Shown here one piece after another: positions 42,765 through 51,692 of a stretch of 52,818 bases of DNA. The DNA comes from an uncultured Acetatifactor sp. (lineage in GTDB: Bacteria; Bacillota; Clostridia; Lachnospirales; Lachnospiraceae). Positions within the stretch are counted from its first letter, which is position 1, and each line of letters begins with the position of its first letter. Made by a program: the position numbers and the translations under genes. The stretch covers positions 1-52,818 of the forward strand of contig CANRIP010000020.1 in assembly GCA_947630715.1 (NCBI GenBank). Direction: 5' to 3'. A model generated the notes under the pieces. It was not told where the DNA came from. It made no database searches and was given only the letters and a program-made list of their open reading frames with translations.

Positions 42765-43521
42765 GTGTCAGATCCTCCCATAGTCTGTTGAAATAATCTT
42801 GAAATTCAGGCGCGTTTCTGGCGGCCAGAGGAGAATCGTCTTTGAGGGTGAGCCTGACCGGCATGATCCGTTTGACTCTGGCGGGGCGGCTGGACAGCAC
42901 CACCACCTTGTCGGCCAGGCTCACCGCCTCCGCCAGATCGTGGGTGATGATAATCATGGTCTTGCCCGCCTCCCGGATCAGGCGGCAGATGTCCGCGGAA
43001 ACCGTCAGCCTTGTCTGGTAATCCAGGGCGCTGAAGGGCTCATCCAGCAGAAGCAACTGGGGCTCCAGGGCGAGGGTGCGGATTAAGGCCGCCCGCTGTT
43101 TCATCCCTCCCGAGAGCTCGCTGGGGCGTTTGTCCCGGAACTTGTCGAGGCCGTATTCCTCCAGAAGACGGTTGACTGCCTGAAGCCGGGAAGGGGTCAT
43201 CTGTTTCTGGATCTCCAGTCCCAGGATCACGTTCCGGTAAACGCTGCGCCACTCAAACAGGTGGTCCCTTTGCAGCATATAGCCGATTTTGGGGTAACGG
43301 AGGGAGCCGTCGGGATTGTTGACCAGTATGGTGCCCTGCTCGGGAGCCAGCAGTCCCGCTATGATGGAGAGAAGGGTGGATTTGCCGCAGCCGCTGGGCC
43401 CCACGATGGCCACGAATTCTCCTTCGCCCACACCGAAGGAAATGTCTTCCAAAGCCCTTGTTTCTCCGTGAAGGTTATGATAGGAGTAGCCGATGTTTTT
43501 TAGTTCCAGAATATCCGGCAT
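42754..43521 (-). CDS. ABC transporter ATP-binding protein (SsuB/TauB-like)
   Basis: The 255-residue ATPase energises the neighbouring permease. Walker A GPSGCGKST, Q-loop YMLQRDHLFEW, signature LSGGMKQRAAL, Walker B LLLLDEPFSALD and the H-loop ITHDLAEA are all present. The sequence type matches nitrate/sulfonate/taurine importers. Start codons at 43521 (MPDILELKNIG) and 43530 (MSTMPDI) are both possible; AAGGA is 10 bases from the first. The longer frame to 43626 runs through the promoter region and is not used. Confidence 0.93.
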   Translation of the reverse strand: MPDILELKNIGYSYHNLHGETRALEDISFGVGEGEFVAIVGPSGCGKSTLLSIIAGLLAPEQGTILVNNPDGSLRYPKIGYMLQRDHLFEWRSVYRNVILGLEIQKQMTPSRLQAVNRLLEEYGLDKFRDKRPSELSGGMKQRAALIRTLALEPQLLLLDEPFSALDYQTRLTVSADICRLIREAGKTMIIITHDLAEAVSLADKVVVLSSRPARVKRIMPVRLTLKDDSPLAARNAPEFQDYFNRLWEDLTHDR

Positions 43522-43540
43522 GGTACTCATTTCCTTTTTT

Positions 43541-43549
43541 CTTATAGCA
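43541..43549 (-). promoter_or_regulatory. Candidate extended -10 promoter of the ABC operon (minus strand)
   Basis: On the minus strand TGCTATAAG (43549-43541) has the TGN extension and five of six -10 positions; TTGCCT lies 15 bases further upstream. The expected start point is only about 13 bases from the start codon at 43521. Confidence 0.4.
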
Positions 43550-43575
43550 TATGAGACAGAAAGGCAAGGAGTTAC

Positions 43576-43604
43576 TTGCGCGATCCGTCCGTTTGTGGTA
43601 AGAT
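43576..43604 (+). promoter_or_regulatory. Promoter of argH
   Basis: TTGCGC at 43576-43581, a 17-base spacer and TAAGAT at 43599-43604, about 80 bases before argH. No convincing ArgR box pair was found around it. Confidence 0.5.
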
Positions 43605-43686
43605 TCATATTAACGCACTCTGTCAAAATACGGCAGAAATCTCACGGGAGAGAGCGCGAAAGCCGTGGGATTACGGGAGAAAAATC

Positions 43687-45108
43687 ATGGCACAGTTATG
43701 GGGAGGACGTTTCACAAAAGAGACGGATCAAAGCGTATATGCCTTTAACGCCTCCATCGGTTTCGACAGACGCCTGATCCGGGAGGACATCGAGGGCAGC
43801 CTGGCCCACGCGGACATGCTGGGGAAACAGGGAATCCTGACCAGGGAGGAACGGGACGCCATTACGGACGGGCTGAAGGGGATCCTGCGGGACGTGGAGA
43901 ATGGTAGCCTTACCGTCGATGACGGATACGAGGACGTCCACAGCTTTGTGGAGGCCGTTCTCACGGAGCGGATCCATGAAACCGGGAAAAAGCTGCACAC
44001 AGGGCGGAGCCGGAACGACCAGGTGGCCCTGGACATGAAACTTTACACCCGCAGGCAGATCGTGCTTACCGCAAGGCTGCTGGAGGATCTGCTTTGGACG
44101 ATCCTTCACACGATGGAAGAAAATCTGGAGACCTGGATGCCCGGGTTTACCCATCTTCAGAAAGCGCAGCCGGTGACGCTGGCTCATCATTACGGCGCTT
44201 ATTTTGAGATGTTCCGCCGGGACAGGCAGCGGATGACGGACCTGTACCGCAGGATGAATTACTGTCCTCTGGGGGCCGGGGCTCTGGCGGGCACCACCTA
44301 TCCGCTGGATCGGGAATACGTGGCGGAAAAACTGGGATTTGCCGGGCCGACGCAGAACAGCATGGATTCCGTTTCGGACAGGGATTATCTGATCGAGTTT
44401 GTCTCGGCGTTATCCATCCTGATGATGCACCTGAGCCGGTTCAGCGAGGAAATTATCCTGTGGAATTCCAATGAGTATCAGTTTGTGGAGATGGACGACG
44501 GGTATTCCACCGGAAGCAGCATTATGCCGCAGAAAAAAAATCCGGATATCGCGGAGCTGGTGCGCGGAAAGACGGGGCGGGTATACGGCGCGCTGACAAG
44601 CCTTCTGGTCACTATGAAGGGGCTGCCCCTTGCCTATAATAAGGATCTTCAGGAGGACAAGGAAGTCTCCTTTGACGCGTTTGACACGGCGCAGGACTGC
44701 CTCAGGCTGTTTACGGGCATGCTCCGGACGCTGCAGTTTCGGAAGGACCGCATGGCGCAAAGCGCCTTAAACGGGTTTTCCAACGCCACGGACGCGGCGG
44801 ACTATCTGGTGGGAAAGGGCGTACCTTTCCGGGACGCCCATGAAATTGTGGGGAGGCTGGTGCTGTACTGCATCGATCAGAACACCACCATCGATCAGCT
44901 GCCTCTGGAGCAGATGCAGAGGATCAGCGACCGGTTTGAGCAGGATATTTACGACGCGTTGTCTCTGAAAACCTGTGTGGAAAAAAGACTGACCACAGGG
45001 GGCCCGGGGCCCGGGGCAATGAAACAGGCCCTTCAGGCGTATCGGGCATGGCTGGAGGACGCCGGGCGGGAAGTGTTTCCCGGCGTGGAAGAAGACGGAC
45101 GTAAGTGA
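43687..45108 (+). CDS. argH: Argininosuccinate lyase
   Basis: The 473-residue enzyme catalyses the last step of arginine synthesis, giving arginine and fumarate. It starts MAQLWGGRFTKETD, the typical N-terminus, and carries HTGRSRNDQVALDMKLY and the fumarase/lyase superfamily signature GSSIMPQKKNPD at 276-287, with the catalytic serine. ATG 43687 has GGGAG 6 bases away; the frame is open back to 43576 through the promoter. argG is not beside it. asd follows after 53 bases. Confidence 0.97.
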   Translation: MAQLWGGRFTKETDQSVYAFNASIGFDRRLIREDIEGSLAHADMLGKQGILTREERDAITDGLKGILRDVENGSLTVDDGYEDVHSFVEAVLTERIHETGKKLHTGRSRNDQVALDMKLYTRRQIVLTARLLEDLLWTILHTMEENLETWMPGFTHLQKAQPVTLAHHYGAYFEMFRRDRQRMTDLYRRMNYCPLGAGALAGTTYPLDREYVAEKLGFAGPTQNSMDSVSDRDYLIEFVSALSILMMHLSRFSEEIILWNSNEYQFVEMDDGYSTGSSIMPQKKNPDIAELVRGKTGRVYGALTSLLVTMKGLPLAYNKDLQEDKEVSFDAFDTAQDCLRLFTGMLRTLQFRKDRMAQSALNGFSNATDAADYLVGKGVPFRDAHEIVGRLVLYCIDQNTTIDQLPLEQMQRISDRFEQDIYDALSLKTCVEKRLTTGGPGPGAMKQALQAYRAWLEDAGREVFPGVEEDGRK

Positions 45109-45161
45109 TCCGGGGTGAAATTTAGGATAGAAGGCGTAAAAGTCGCCGGAAAGAGGGAAAG

Positions 45162-46256
45162 ATGAGTGATAAGCTGAAGGTTGGAATTTTGGGCGGAACA
45201 GGAATGGTGGGACAGAGATTTATCTCCCTGCTGGAGAAGCATCCCTGGTTTGAGGTGACCGCCATTGCCGCGAGCCCCCGTTCTGCGGGAAAGACCTATG
45301 AGGAAGCCGTGGGAGACAGATGGAAACTGGAGGTTCCCATGCCCCAGGCGGTTCAGAAGATCAAAGTGATGAACGTCAACGAGGTGGAGCAGGTAGCCTC
45401 TCAGGTGGATTTTGTGTTCAGCGCCGTTGACATGACCAAGGAGGAGATCCGTAAAATCGAGGAGGACTACGCCAAGGCGGAAACGCCCGTAGTCTCCAAC
45501 AACAGCGCTCACAGGTGGACGCCGGATGTACCTATGGTGGTGCCGGAGATCAATCCGGAGCATATGAAGGTGATCGATTTTCAGAGGAAACGCCTGGGGA
45601 CAAAGAGAGGGTTTGTGGCGGTAAAGCCCAACTGCTCCATTCAAAGCTATGCGCCTGTGCTGACCGCCTGGAAGGAGTTTGAGCCCACGGAGGTGGCGGC
45701 CACCACTTATCAGGCCATTTCCGGCGCGGGCAAAACGTTTCAGGACTGGCCGGAGATGGAGGGCAATATCATTCCCTACATCGGCGGCGAGGAGGAAAAG
45801 AGCGAAAAGGAACCGCTGCGGATCTGGGGAAAGGTGGAGGACGGCGTGATCGTTCCCGCCCAGGGCCCCCTGATTACCTGCCAGTGTATCCGCGTCCCCG
45901 TGCTGAACGGCCATACCGCGGCGGTGTTTGTCAGATTTGGGAAGAAACCCACAAAAGAACAACTGATTGAAAAGCTGCGGGCATTCAGCGGGGAGCCTCA
46001 GAGGCTTGGCCTTCCCAGCGCGCCGAAACAGTTTATCCGCTACATGGAGGAAGATAACAGACCCCAGGTGACGCTGGACGTCAATTATGAGAACGGGATG
46101 GGCGTCAGCGTGGGCCGTCTGAGAGAGGATACGCTGTTTGACTACAAATTCGTGGCGCTTTCTCATAATACGCTGAGAGGAGCCGCCGGCGGCGCGATTC
46201 TCTGTGCGGAGCTGTTGAAAGCCCAGGGATACCTTACCGGAAAAGGCGGAGTGTAA
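45162..46256 (+). CDS. asd: Aspartate-semialdehyde dehydrogenase
   Basis: The 364-residue enzyme makes aspartate semialdehyde for lysine, threonine, methionine and diaminopimelate. It has the N-terminal GILGGTGMVGQRF nucleotide loop, catalytic C158 in KPNCSIQ, and TYQAISGAGKTF. The sequence type, with long EVTAIAASPRSAGKTYEEA and HNTLRGAAGGAI, is that of the archaeal/fungal-like subclass also found in Clostridia, rather than the E. coli-like type. Confidence 0.94.
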   Translation: MSDKLKVGILGGTGMVGQRFISLLEKHPWFEVTAIAASPRSAGKTYEEAVGDRWKLEVPMPQAVQKIKVMNVNEVEQVASQVDFVFSAVDMTKEEIRKIEEDYAKAETPVVSNNSAHRWTPDVPMVVPEINPEHMKVIDFQRKRLGTKRGFVAVKPNCSIQSYAPVLTAWKEFEPTEVAATTYQAISGAGKTFQDWPEMEGNIIPYIGGEEEKSEKEPLRIWGKVEDGVIVPAQGPLITCQCIRVPVLNGHTAAVFVRFGKKPTKEQLIEKLRAFSGEPQRLGLPSAPKQFIRYMEEDNRPQVTLDVNYENGMGVSVGRLREDTLFDYKFVALSHNTLRGAAGGAILCAELLKAQGYLTGKGGV

Positions 46257-46278
46257 TTGGGGTTGACGAGGTAGTGAT

Positions 46279-48003
46279 ATGAGCGAGTTCAACTATCAGC
46301 TAGATCTGTTAAAGGCCATGAATCAAAAGCTTTCGGAAAAGGAAAGGATGTACCATGTCATCTGCGATTCTGCGGAGGGCGCGTTTCTCTATTTTTCTTT
46401 TCGGAAGAACCAGTTCAGTACCCTTGGACACTGGAGGGAATTTTTTGATTTTGAAATCCGGGACGTGGCGGATTTCCAGCGGCTTATGGAGGAAGTGGAC
46501 GAGCCGTACCGACAGGAGCTTAGGCGCGTACTGTTTTTGGATAAGACAGGTGAGGAAAGCGCCGTGACGGAATGCCTGATCCGGGAACGGCGGATCTGGC
46601 TGCAGTTTGCGGTAAAAGTCTATTATGACGATTCCGGCGCTCCCTCCGACAAGGTGGTGCATGTCACAAACATAACCAGGCAGCGCTTTAAGGACGAAGA
46701 ACTGCAATATATGGCCTATTACGATAACCTGACGGGGCTGTACAACCGGAATTACTTTGTGCGCCTGTTGTGCGAGTACCTGAAAAACGCCGCGGAGACG
46801 CGAAACATCGTCAGCGTAATGAACATAGACATCGACGAGTTCAACAAGGTCAACGACAGGCTTGGCATTGAAATGGGAGACGATCTTGTGCAGCAGTTCG
46901 GACTGTTCTTAAAGGATTTCTGCCAGGACAACGTGATTGCCTGTCATCTCCACAGCGATGTGTTCTGCATAGCGATCTACGATCCCGCAGGGACAAGAAC
47001 GGCGGAAGAAATTTACCGGCAGATCCGCGAAAGAATCCGGGATCCCTTCCGGCTGAGCAACGGATCGGAAGTCAAGATTACGGTGAGCGTGGGAGTGGCG
47101 GAATATCCGGAGGCGTCTCATTCGGCGCTGGAGCTGATCAATTACGCGGAGCTTGTGGTATACCGGGTCAAGGCGCTCGGCCGAAACGGCATCCAGTATT
47201 TCAACGCGCCCATCCTGGATGACTTTATCAATTCGGTGGAGCTGGAAACCCGTCTGAAACAGGCCGTTACCAACAGGGATTTCATTATGTATTACCAGCC
47301 CCAGTATTATACGGGAAACCGCCGTTTAAGAGGGGTGGAGGCGCTGGTGAGATGGAAGGATCAGGACGGGGAACTGATCAGCCCCGGCACCTTTATTCCC
47401 GTGGCGGAAAAGAACGGAAGCATTGTTCCCATCGGGAAATGGGTGGTGGAGGAAAGCGTCAAGCAGTATGCCAGGTGGCGTACCCAGTTTGGATTTCCGT
47501 TTATCATGTCCATCAATATATCCGCCCTGCAATACAAAAAAGAAGATTTTGTGGATTTCCTGATGGGGGTGTTAAACCGTTACCAGGTGCATCCCTCGGA
47601 GATCGAACTGGAAATCACGGAGACGGTGCTGATCGATGATTTCGATGCTGTTTCCGAGAGGCTGCGGCTTTTAAGGAACTTTGGCATCCGGGTTTCCCTG
47701 GATGATTTCGGGACAGGCTTTTCTTCCCTGTCCTACCTGAAAAAGCTGCCTATTGACACGCTGAAAATCGATAAATCCTTTATCGATACGGTGATGACGG
47801 ATCCCTCCACCAGAGTGATCACCGAATCCATACTGAACATGGTGAAAGCGCTGGGATTTGAATCCATAGCGGAGGGCGTGGAGGAAGAACGGCAGTACAA
47901 GTATTTGCAGGCCATAGGCTGCGACGTGATACAGGGGTATCTGTTCGGCAAGCCCCTGCCTCCTGCGGAACTGGAAAAAATCTTTGCGGGCAGCCTGAGT
48001 TAA
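46279..48003 (+). CDS. PAS-like / degenerate GGDEF / EAL protein, probable c-di-GMP phosphodiesterase
   Basis: The 574-residue cytosolic protein has an N-terminal PAS-like region (about 20-135), a GGDEF-fold domain (about 145-310, DNLTGLYNRNYF) and an EAL domain (about 320-565). In the GGDEF domain the signature reads HSDVF (225-229), so it should not make c-di-GMP but may bind GTP. The EAL domain keeps EAL at 353-355, the DDFGTGFSSLSYL loop, LKIDKSFI, EGVE and QGYLFGKPL, so phosphodiesterase activity is expected. It has no membrane segment. It lies 22 bases after asd without an obvious functional link. Confidence 0.92.
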   Translation: MSEFNYQLDLLKAMNQKLSEKERMYHVICDSAEGAFLYFSFRKNQFSTLGHWREFFDFEIRDVADFQRLMEEVDEPYRQELRRVLFLDKTGEESAVTECLIRERRIWLQFAVKVYYDDSGAPSDKVVHVTNITRQRFKDEELQYMAYYDNLTGLYNRNYFVRLLCEYLKNAAETRNIVSVMNIDIDEFNKVNDRLGIEMGDDLVQQFGLFLKDFCQDNVIACHLHSDVFCIAIYDPAGTRTAEEIYRQIRERIRDPFRLSNGSEVKITVSVGVAEYPEASHSALELINYAELVVYRVKALGRNGIQYFNAPILDDFINSVELETRLKQAVTNRDFIMYYQPQYYTGNRRLRGVEALVRWKDQDGELISPGTFIPVAEKNGSIVPIGKWVVEESVKQYARWRTQFGFPFIMSINISALQYKKEDFVDFLMGVLNRYQVHPSEIELEITETVLIDDFDAVSERLRLLRNFGIRVSLDDFGTGFSSLSYLKKLPIDTLKIDKSFIDTVMTDPSTRVITESILNMVKALGFESIAEGVEEERQYKYLQAIGCDVIQGYLFGKPLPPAELEKIFAGSLS

Positions 48004-48041
48004 GGGCTGCCCGATGTGCGGACGGAGGAAAGCAGATAGCA

Positions 48042-50114
48042 GTGGGAAAAAGTTTGTTCATTGCGGAAAAACCCAGTGTGGCGAGAGAATTCGCAAACGC
48101 GCTGAAAATCAATTCCACCTCCGGCAACGGTTACCTGGAATCCGGGGAGGTTATTGTGACCTGGTGTGTGGGGCATCTGGTGAAATTAAGCTATCCGGAA
48201 GCCTATGACGCCAGGCTGCGGCGCTGGAGCCTGGACACGATCCCCTTTATGCCGGAGGAATATAAATATGAGGTGATCGAAACTACAAAAAAACAATATA
48301 CTGTGGTAAGCTCCCTGATGAAACGCCCCGACGTGACCACCATTTACGTCTGCACCGACTCCGGCCGGGAGGGCGAATACATCTACCGGCTGGTGGAACA
48401 GATGTCGGGGGTTACCGGGAAGGAACGGAAACGGGTCTGGATCGATTCCCAGACGGAGGAGGAAATCCTTCGGGGCATTCGGGAGGCAAAGGATCTTTCG
48501 GCGTATGACCACCTGAGCGACGCGGCTTATCTGCGCGCCAAGGAAGACTACCTGATGGGGATTAACTTTTCCCGGGCCCTGACATTGAAATACGGCGATA
48601 CGGTAAAGAATTACTTAAAACGCGACAGGGCGGTTATCGCCGTGGGGCGGGTGATGACCTGTGTGCTGGGGATTGTGGTGAACAGGGAACGGGAAATCCG
48701 TTCCTTTGTCAAGACTCCTTTTTACCGTGTCCTGGGGAATTTTCTGCTGAAGGGGAAACCTCTGCAAGCCGAATGGAAGGCTGTGGAGGGGTCCGAATGG
48801 TATGCGTCCCCGGCTCTTTACAAGGAAAATGGGTTTCAGAAGGAAGACGGCGCGAAAGAGCTGGTCAGCAGGCTGGAACAGGAGCCGGTGGGAGACGTGA
48901 CCGTGGAGAGCGTGGAAAAAAAGAAGGAGAACAAGAATCCCCCTCTTTTGTATAATCTGGCGGAGCTTCAAAACGCCTGCTCCCGCCTGTTCAGGATCAG
49001 CCCGGACGAGACGCTCAGGGTGGTGCAGGAACTGTATGAAAGAAAGCTGGTGACCTATCCCAGAACGGACGCCCGGGTGCTTTCCACCGCCGTGGCAAAA
49101 CAGATCCAGAAAAATATCGCGGGACTTAAAAATTATGCCCCCGCGGGCGCTTTGGCGGCGGCGATCCTGGATCGCAAAAGCTATCAGGGAATGGAAAAGA
49201 CCCGGTATGTGAATGACAAGCAGATCACGGATCATTATGCCATTATCCCAACGGGGCAGGGACTGAGCGGCTTAAACAGCCTGTCCCAGCTTTCCGTCAG
49301 GGTCTATGAAGTGATTGTCCGCAGGTTTTTAAGCATCTTCTGCCCGGCTGCGGTGTACCGCAAATTTGCCCTCTGCATCCGGGTGAAAAAGGAACTGTTT
49401 TTTGCGAATTTTAAGGTGCTGGAGGAAGAAGGCTATCTGAAGGCGGCCCGGTGTTCCTTCCAAAAAGAGGGCGGGGACAAAGAGCCGGAGCAAAGCAGGG
49501 AGGAAACCGCCGGGAAGGATCCGGAGGGGCGCAAAAAAGACGGCGAGAGCGAGGAGACGGAGGTAAAATGCGACGACGAGATGAAGGCGCTTTTACTCTC
49601 TTTAAAGAAAGGCGATCTTCTGCAAAGCAACGGTTATGAAATCCGGGAGGGGGAAACCTCGCCTCCCAGGCGTTATACCTCCGGCAGCATTATCCTGACC
49701 ATGGAAAACGCGGGACAATTTATAGAGGATGAGGAACTGCGCGCCCAGATCAAGGGAAGCGGCATCGGCACCAGCGCCACTCGGGCGGATATTCTAAAAA
49801 AGCTGGTCAGCATCGAATATCTCTCCCTGAACAAAAAAACGCAGATCCTGACGCCGACGCTGATGGGGGAAATGATACACGATGTGGTGGAGGGCTCCAT
49901 CAAGGCCCTTTTGAACCCCTCGCTGACGGCAAGCTGGGAAAAGGGGCTGACTCTGGTGGCGGACGGAAAGATTACCTCCGACGAATACATGGAAAAACTC
50001 ACCGGCTTTGTGGGACGCCGCACGGAATATGTGAAAAAGGTCAATAACCAGCAGGCGTTGTACGACAGGTTTCAACAGGCGTCCATCCATTACAGGAAAG
50101 AAAACAAGGTTTGA
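48042..50114 (+). CDS. topB: DNA topoisomerase III
   Basis: The 690-residue type IA topoisomerase has the N-terminal TOPRIM domain (LFIAEKPSVAREFANAL; the acidic TDSGREGEYIYR motif) and the catalytic tyrosine Y339 in LVTYPRTDARVLS, with GIGTSATRADI later. It ends without zinc-finger domains, as usual for TopB. A charged, low-complexity insert (about residues 475-510, rich in Glu/Lys/Gly) separates parts of the C-terminal half. The start is GTG 48042; GGAGG lies 13 bases upstream, an unusually long spacing. Confidence 0.95.
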   Translation: MGKSLFIAEKPSVAREFANALKINSTSGNGYLESGEVIVTWCVGHLVKLSYPEAYDARLRRWSLDTIPFMPEEYKYEVIETTKKQYTVVSSLMKRPDVTTIYVCTDSGREGEYIYRLVEQMSGVTGKERKRVWIDSQTEEEILRGIREAKDLSAYDHLSDAAYLRAKEDYLMGINFSRALTLKYGDTVKNYLKRDRAVIAVGRVMTCVLGIVVNREREIRSFVKTPFYRVLGNFLLKGKPLQAEWKAVEGSEWYASPALYKENGFQKEDGAKELVSRLEQEPVGDVTVESVEKKKENKNPPLLYNLAELQNACSRLFRISPDETLRVVQELYERKLVTYPRTDARVLSTAVAKQIQKNIAGLKNYAPAGALAAAILDRKSYQGMEKTRYVNDKQITDHYAIIPTGQGLSGLNSLSQLSVRVYEVIVRRFLSIFCPAAVYRKFALCIRVKKELFFANFKVLEEEGYLKAARCSFQKEGGDKEPEQSREETAGKDPEGRKKDGESEETEVKCDDEMKALLLSLKKGDLLQSNGYEIREGETSPPRRYTSGSIILTMENAGQFIEDEELRAQIKGSGIGTSATRADILKKLVSIEYLSLNKKTQILTPTLMGEMIHDVVEGSIKALLNPSLTASWEKGLTLVADGKITSDEYMEKLTGFVGRRTEYVKKVNNQQALYDRFQQASIHYRKENKV

Positions 50115-50144
50115 TGCTGCCGGGGAGAAGGAAAGGAGAGAAAC

Positions 50145-50837
50145 ATGACGGAACTTGCGGGAAAGGAAATTACGATTGCGGAACTGTTCGATCTGCGGGA
50201 GACAATCGCGGAAAAGCTGTTCCAGGGGCATACCTACCCCTGGGAGGTGCTTCCGGACATTCACGACTTTTTGCTGGAATTGGGGAAAGAGCTGCCGGAG
50301 GACAAGTTTGAACGCAGAGGGGAGGATATCTGGATCGCCAAAAGCGCACGAATCGCTCCAACAGCTTGTCTATGCGGCCCCCTGATCGTGGACGAGGAGG
50401 CGGAGGTGAGGCACTGCGCCTTTGTGCGCGGGAACGCCCTGGTGGGGAAAAACGCCGTGGTGGGCAATTCCACGGAGTTAAAGAATGTGGTGCTGTTCAA
50501 CCGGGTACAGGTCCCTCATTACAATTATGTGGGAGACAGCATTCTGGGATATCGGGCTCATATGGGGGCCGGCTCCATCACCTCCAACGTAAAAAGCGAC
50601 AAAACGCTGGTCACTGTTCAGGGGGAGGGAATCCGAATCGAAACCGGACTGAAAAAGATGGGGGCCATGCTGGGGGATTATGTGGAAGTGGGATGCAACA
50701 GCGTACTGAATCCGGGCACGGTGATCGGCAGGAACACCAATCTGTACCCCACCTCCTGCGTCAGAGGCGTAATCCCCGCCGGTCATATTTTTAAGGACAA
50801 GGAGCATATTGTGAAGAAGGAGGAGCACAGGGCGTAA
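50145..50837 (+). CDS. Left-handed beta-helix (hexapeptide repeat) protein, GlmU-C-like
   Basis: The 230-residue protein has a helical N-terminal part (about 1-55) and a left-handed beta-helix from about residue 58, seen as hexapeptide-type repeats (IAKSARIAPTACL, LVGKNAVVGNSTELKNVVLF, VGDSILGYRAHMGAGSITSNVKSDK, LGDYVEVGCNSVLNPGTVIG). The middle resembles the acetyltransferase domain of GlmU, including the YVGDSILG and GAGSIT motifs. It lacks a pyrophosphorylase domain. It is probably a sugar-nucleotide acyl- or acetyltransferase, but the substrate is not evident. It has a strong AAAGGAG site and lies 30 bases after topB. Confidence 0.85.
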   Translation: MTELAGKEITIAELFDLRETIAEKLFQGHTYPWEVLPDIHDFLLELGKELPEDKFERRGEDIWIAKSARIAPTACLCGPLIVDEEAEVRHCAFVRGNALVGKNAVVGNSTELKNVVLFNRVQVPHYNYVGDSILGYRAHMGAGSITSNVKSDKTLVTVQGEGIRIETGLKKMGAMLGDYVEVGCNSVLNPGTVIGRNTNLYPTSCVRGVIPAGHIFKDKEHIVKKEEHRA

Positions 50838-50876
50838 CTTATTTCTCCATTTTTGTAAAAACCACTGGATTTTTTG

Positions 50877-50906
50877 GTACAAATATGAGAAAATGTACAA
50901 GAATGA
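50877..50906. promoter_or_regulatory. Direct repeat upstream of the NifU-like gene
   Basis: GTACAAATATGA (50877-50888) and GTACAAGAATGA (50895-50906) match at 10 of 12 positions, 18 bases apart. GTACA/TGTAC within them also reads as an inverted repeat. The second copy overlaps a possible extended -10 box TGATATTAT at 50904-50912. A regulator site is plausible, but this is inference. Confidence 0.4.
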
Positions 50907-50969
50907 TATTATTTTGTCAATGGCATAGATAAAATAATAGCGTATATCCATATCGAAAGGAGATTTCAC

Positions 50970-51671
50970 ATGATTTATTCAAAGGAAGTTGAAGAAATGT
51001 GCCCGGTTGCTCAGGGCGTACATCATGGCTGCGCACCCATTCCCGAAGAAGCAAAATGGGTACAGGCTAAGAAAGTGGAAGACATTTCCGGCTTTACGCA
51101 CGGCGTAGGCTGGTGCGCTCCCCAGCAGGGCGCATGCAAGCTGTCCCTGAATGTCAAGGAAGGGATTATCCAGGAGGCGCTGGTGGAAACCATCGGCTGC
51201 TCCGGAATGACCCACTCCGCGGCTATGGCTGCCGAAATTCTCCCCGGCCTGACGGTAATGGAAGCTCTGAACACCGACCTGGTATGCGACGCCATCAATA
51301 CCGCTATGAGGGAGCTGTTCCTGCAGATCGTTTACGGACGTTCCCAGAGCGCTTTCTCTGAGGACGGTCTGCCGGTAGGCGCCGGCCTGGAAGATCTGGG
51401 GAAGGGCCTGAGAAGCCAGGTGGGAACCATGTACGGCACCTTGGCAAAGGGACCCCGCTATCTGGAGATGGCGGAGGGCTATGTAACCGGTATCGCTCTG
51501 GATAAGGACAATCAGATCATCGGTTACCAGTATGTCAACCTTGGCAAGATGACCGACTTCATCAAGAAGGGCGATGATCCCAACACCGCATGGGAAAAGG
51601 CGAAGGGCCATTATGGCCGCGTGGACGTGGAAGAAGGAGCTGTTAAGATCATCGATCCCAGAAAAGAATAA
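50970..51671 (+). CDS. NifU/IscU-like iron-sulfur scaffold-type protein
   Basis: The 233-residue protein has cysteines at 11, 21, 49, 56, 77 and 106. The segment around C77 (ETIGCSGMTHSAAMAAEILPG) resembles the central region of IscU/NifU scaffolds, and CAPQQGAC at 49-56 and LVCDAIN near 106 add candidate ligands. The C-terminal half (about 140-233) differs from classical IscU. It is probably an Fe-S or metal-binding scaffold of the type always paired with the GGGtGRT protein, encoded 21 bases downstream. An AAGGAG ribosome binding site and many favoured codons suggest strong expression. No nifS/iscS gene is adjacent. Confidence 0.8.
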   Translation: MIYSKEVEEMCPVAQGVHHGCAPIPEEAKWVQAKKVEDISGFTHGVGWCAPQQGACKLSLNVKEGIIQEALVETIGCSGMTHSAAMAAEILPGLTVMEALNTDLVCDAINTAMRELFLQIVYGRSQSAFSEDGLPVGAGLEDLGKGLRSQVGTMYGTLAKGPRYLEMAEGYVTGIALDKDNQIIGYQYVNLGKMTDFIKKGDDPNTAWEKAKGHYGRVDVEEGAVKIIDPRKE

Positions 51672-51692
51672 AGATGAAGGAGGATAGAAAAA

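Noticed and set aside
43599..43640. ArgR operator upstream of argH
   Set aside because: Only one weak AT-rich half-site (ATTCATATTA) is visible; a proper pair is missing.
45033..46292. Minus-strand open frame of 419 codons opposite asd
   Set aside because: Shadow of a clear enzyme gene; the composition is unlike that of real proteins in the window.
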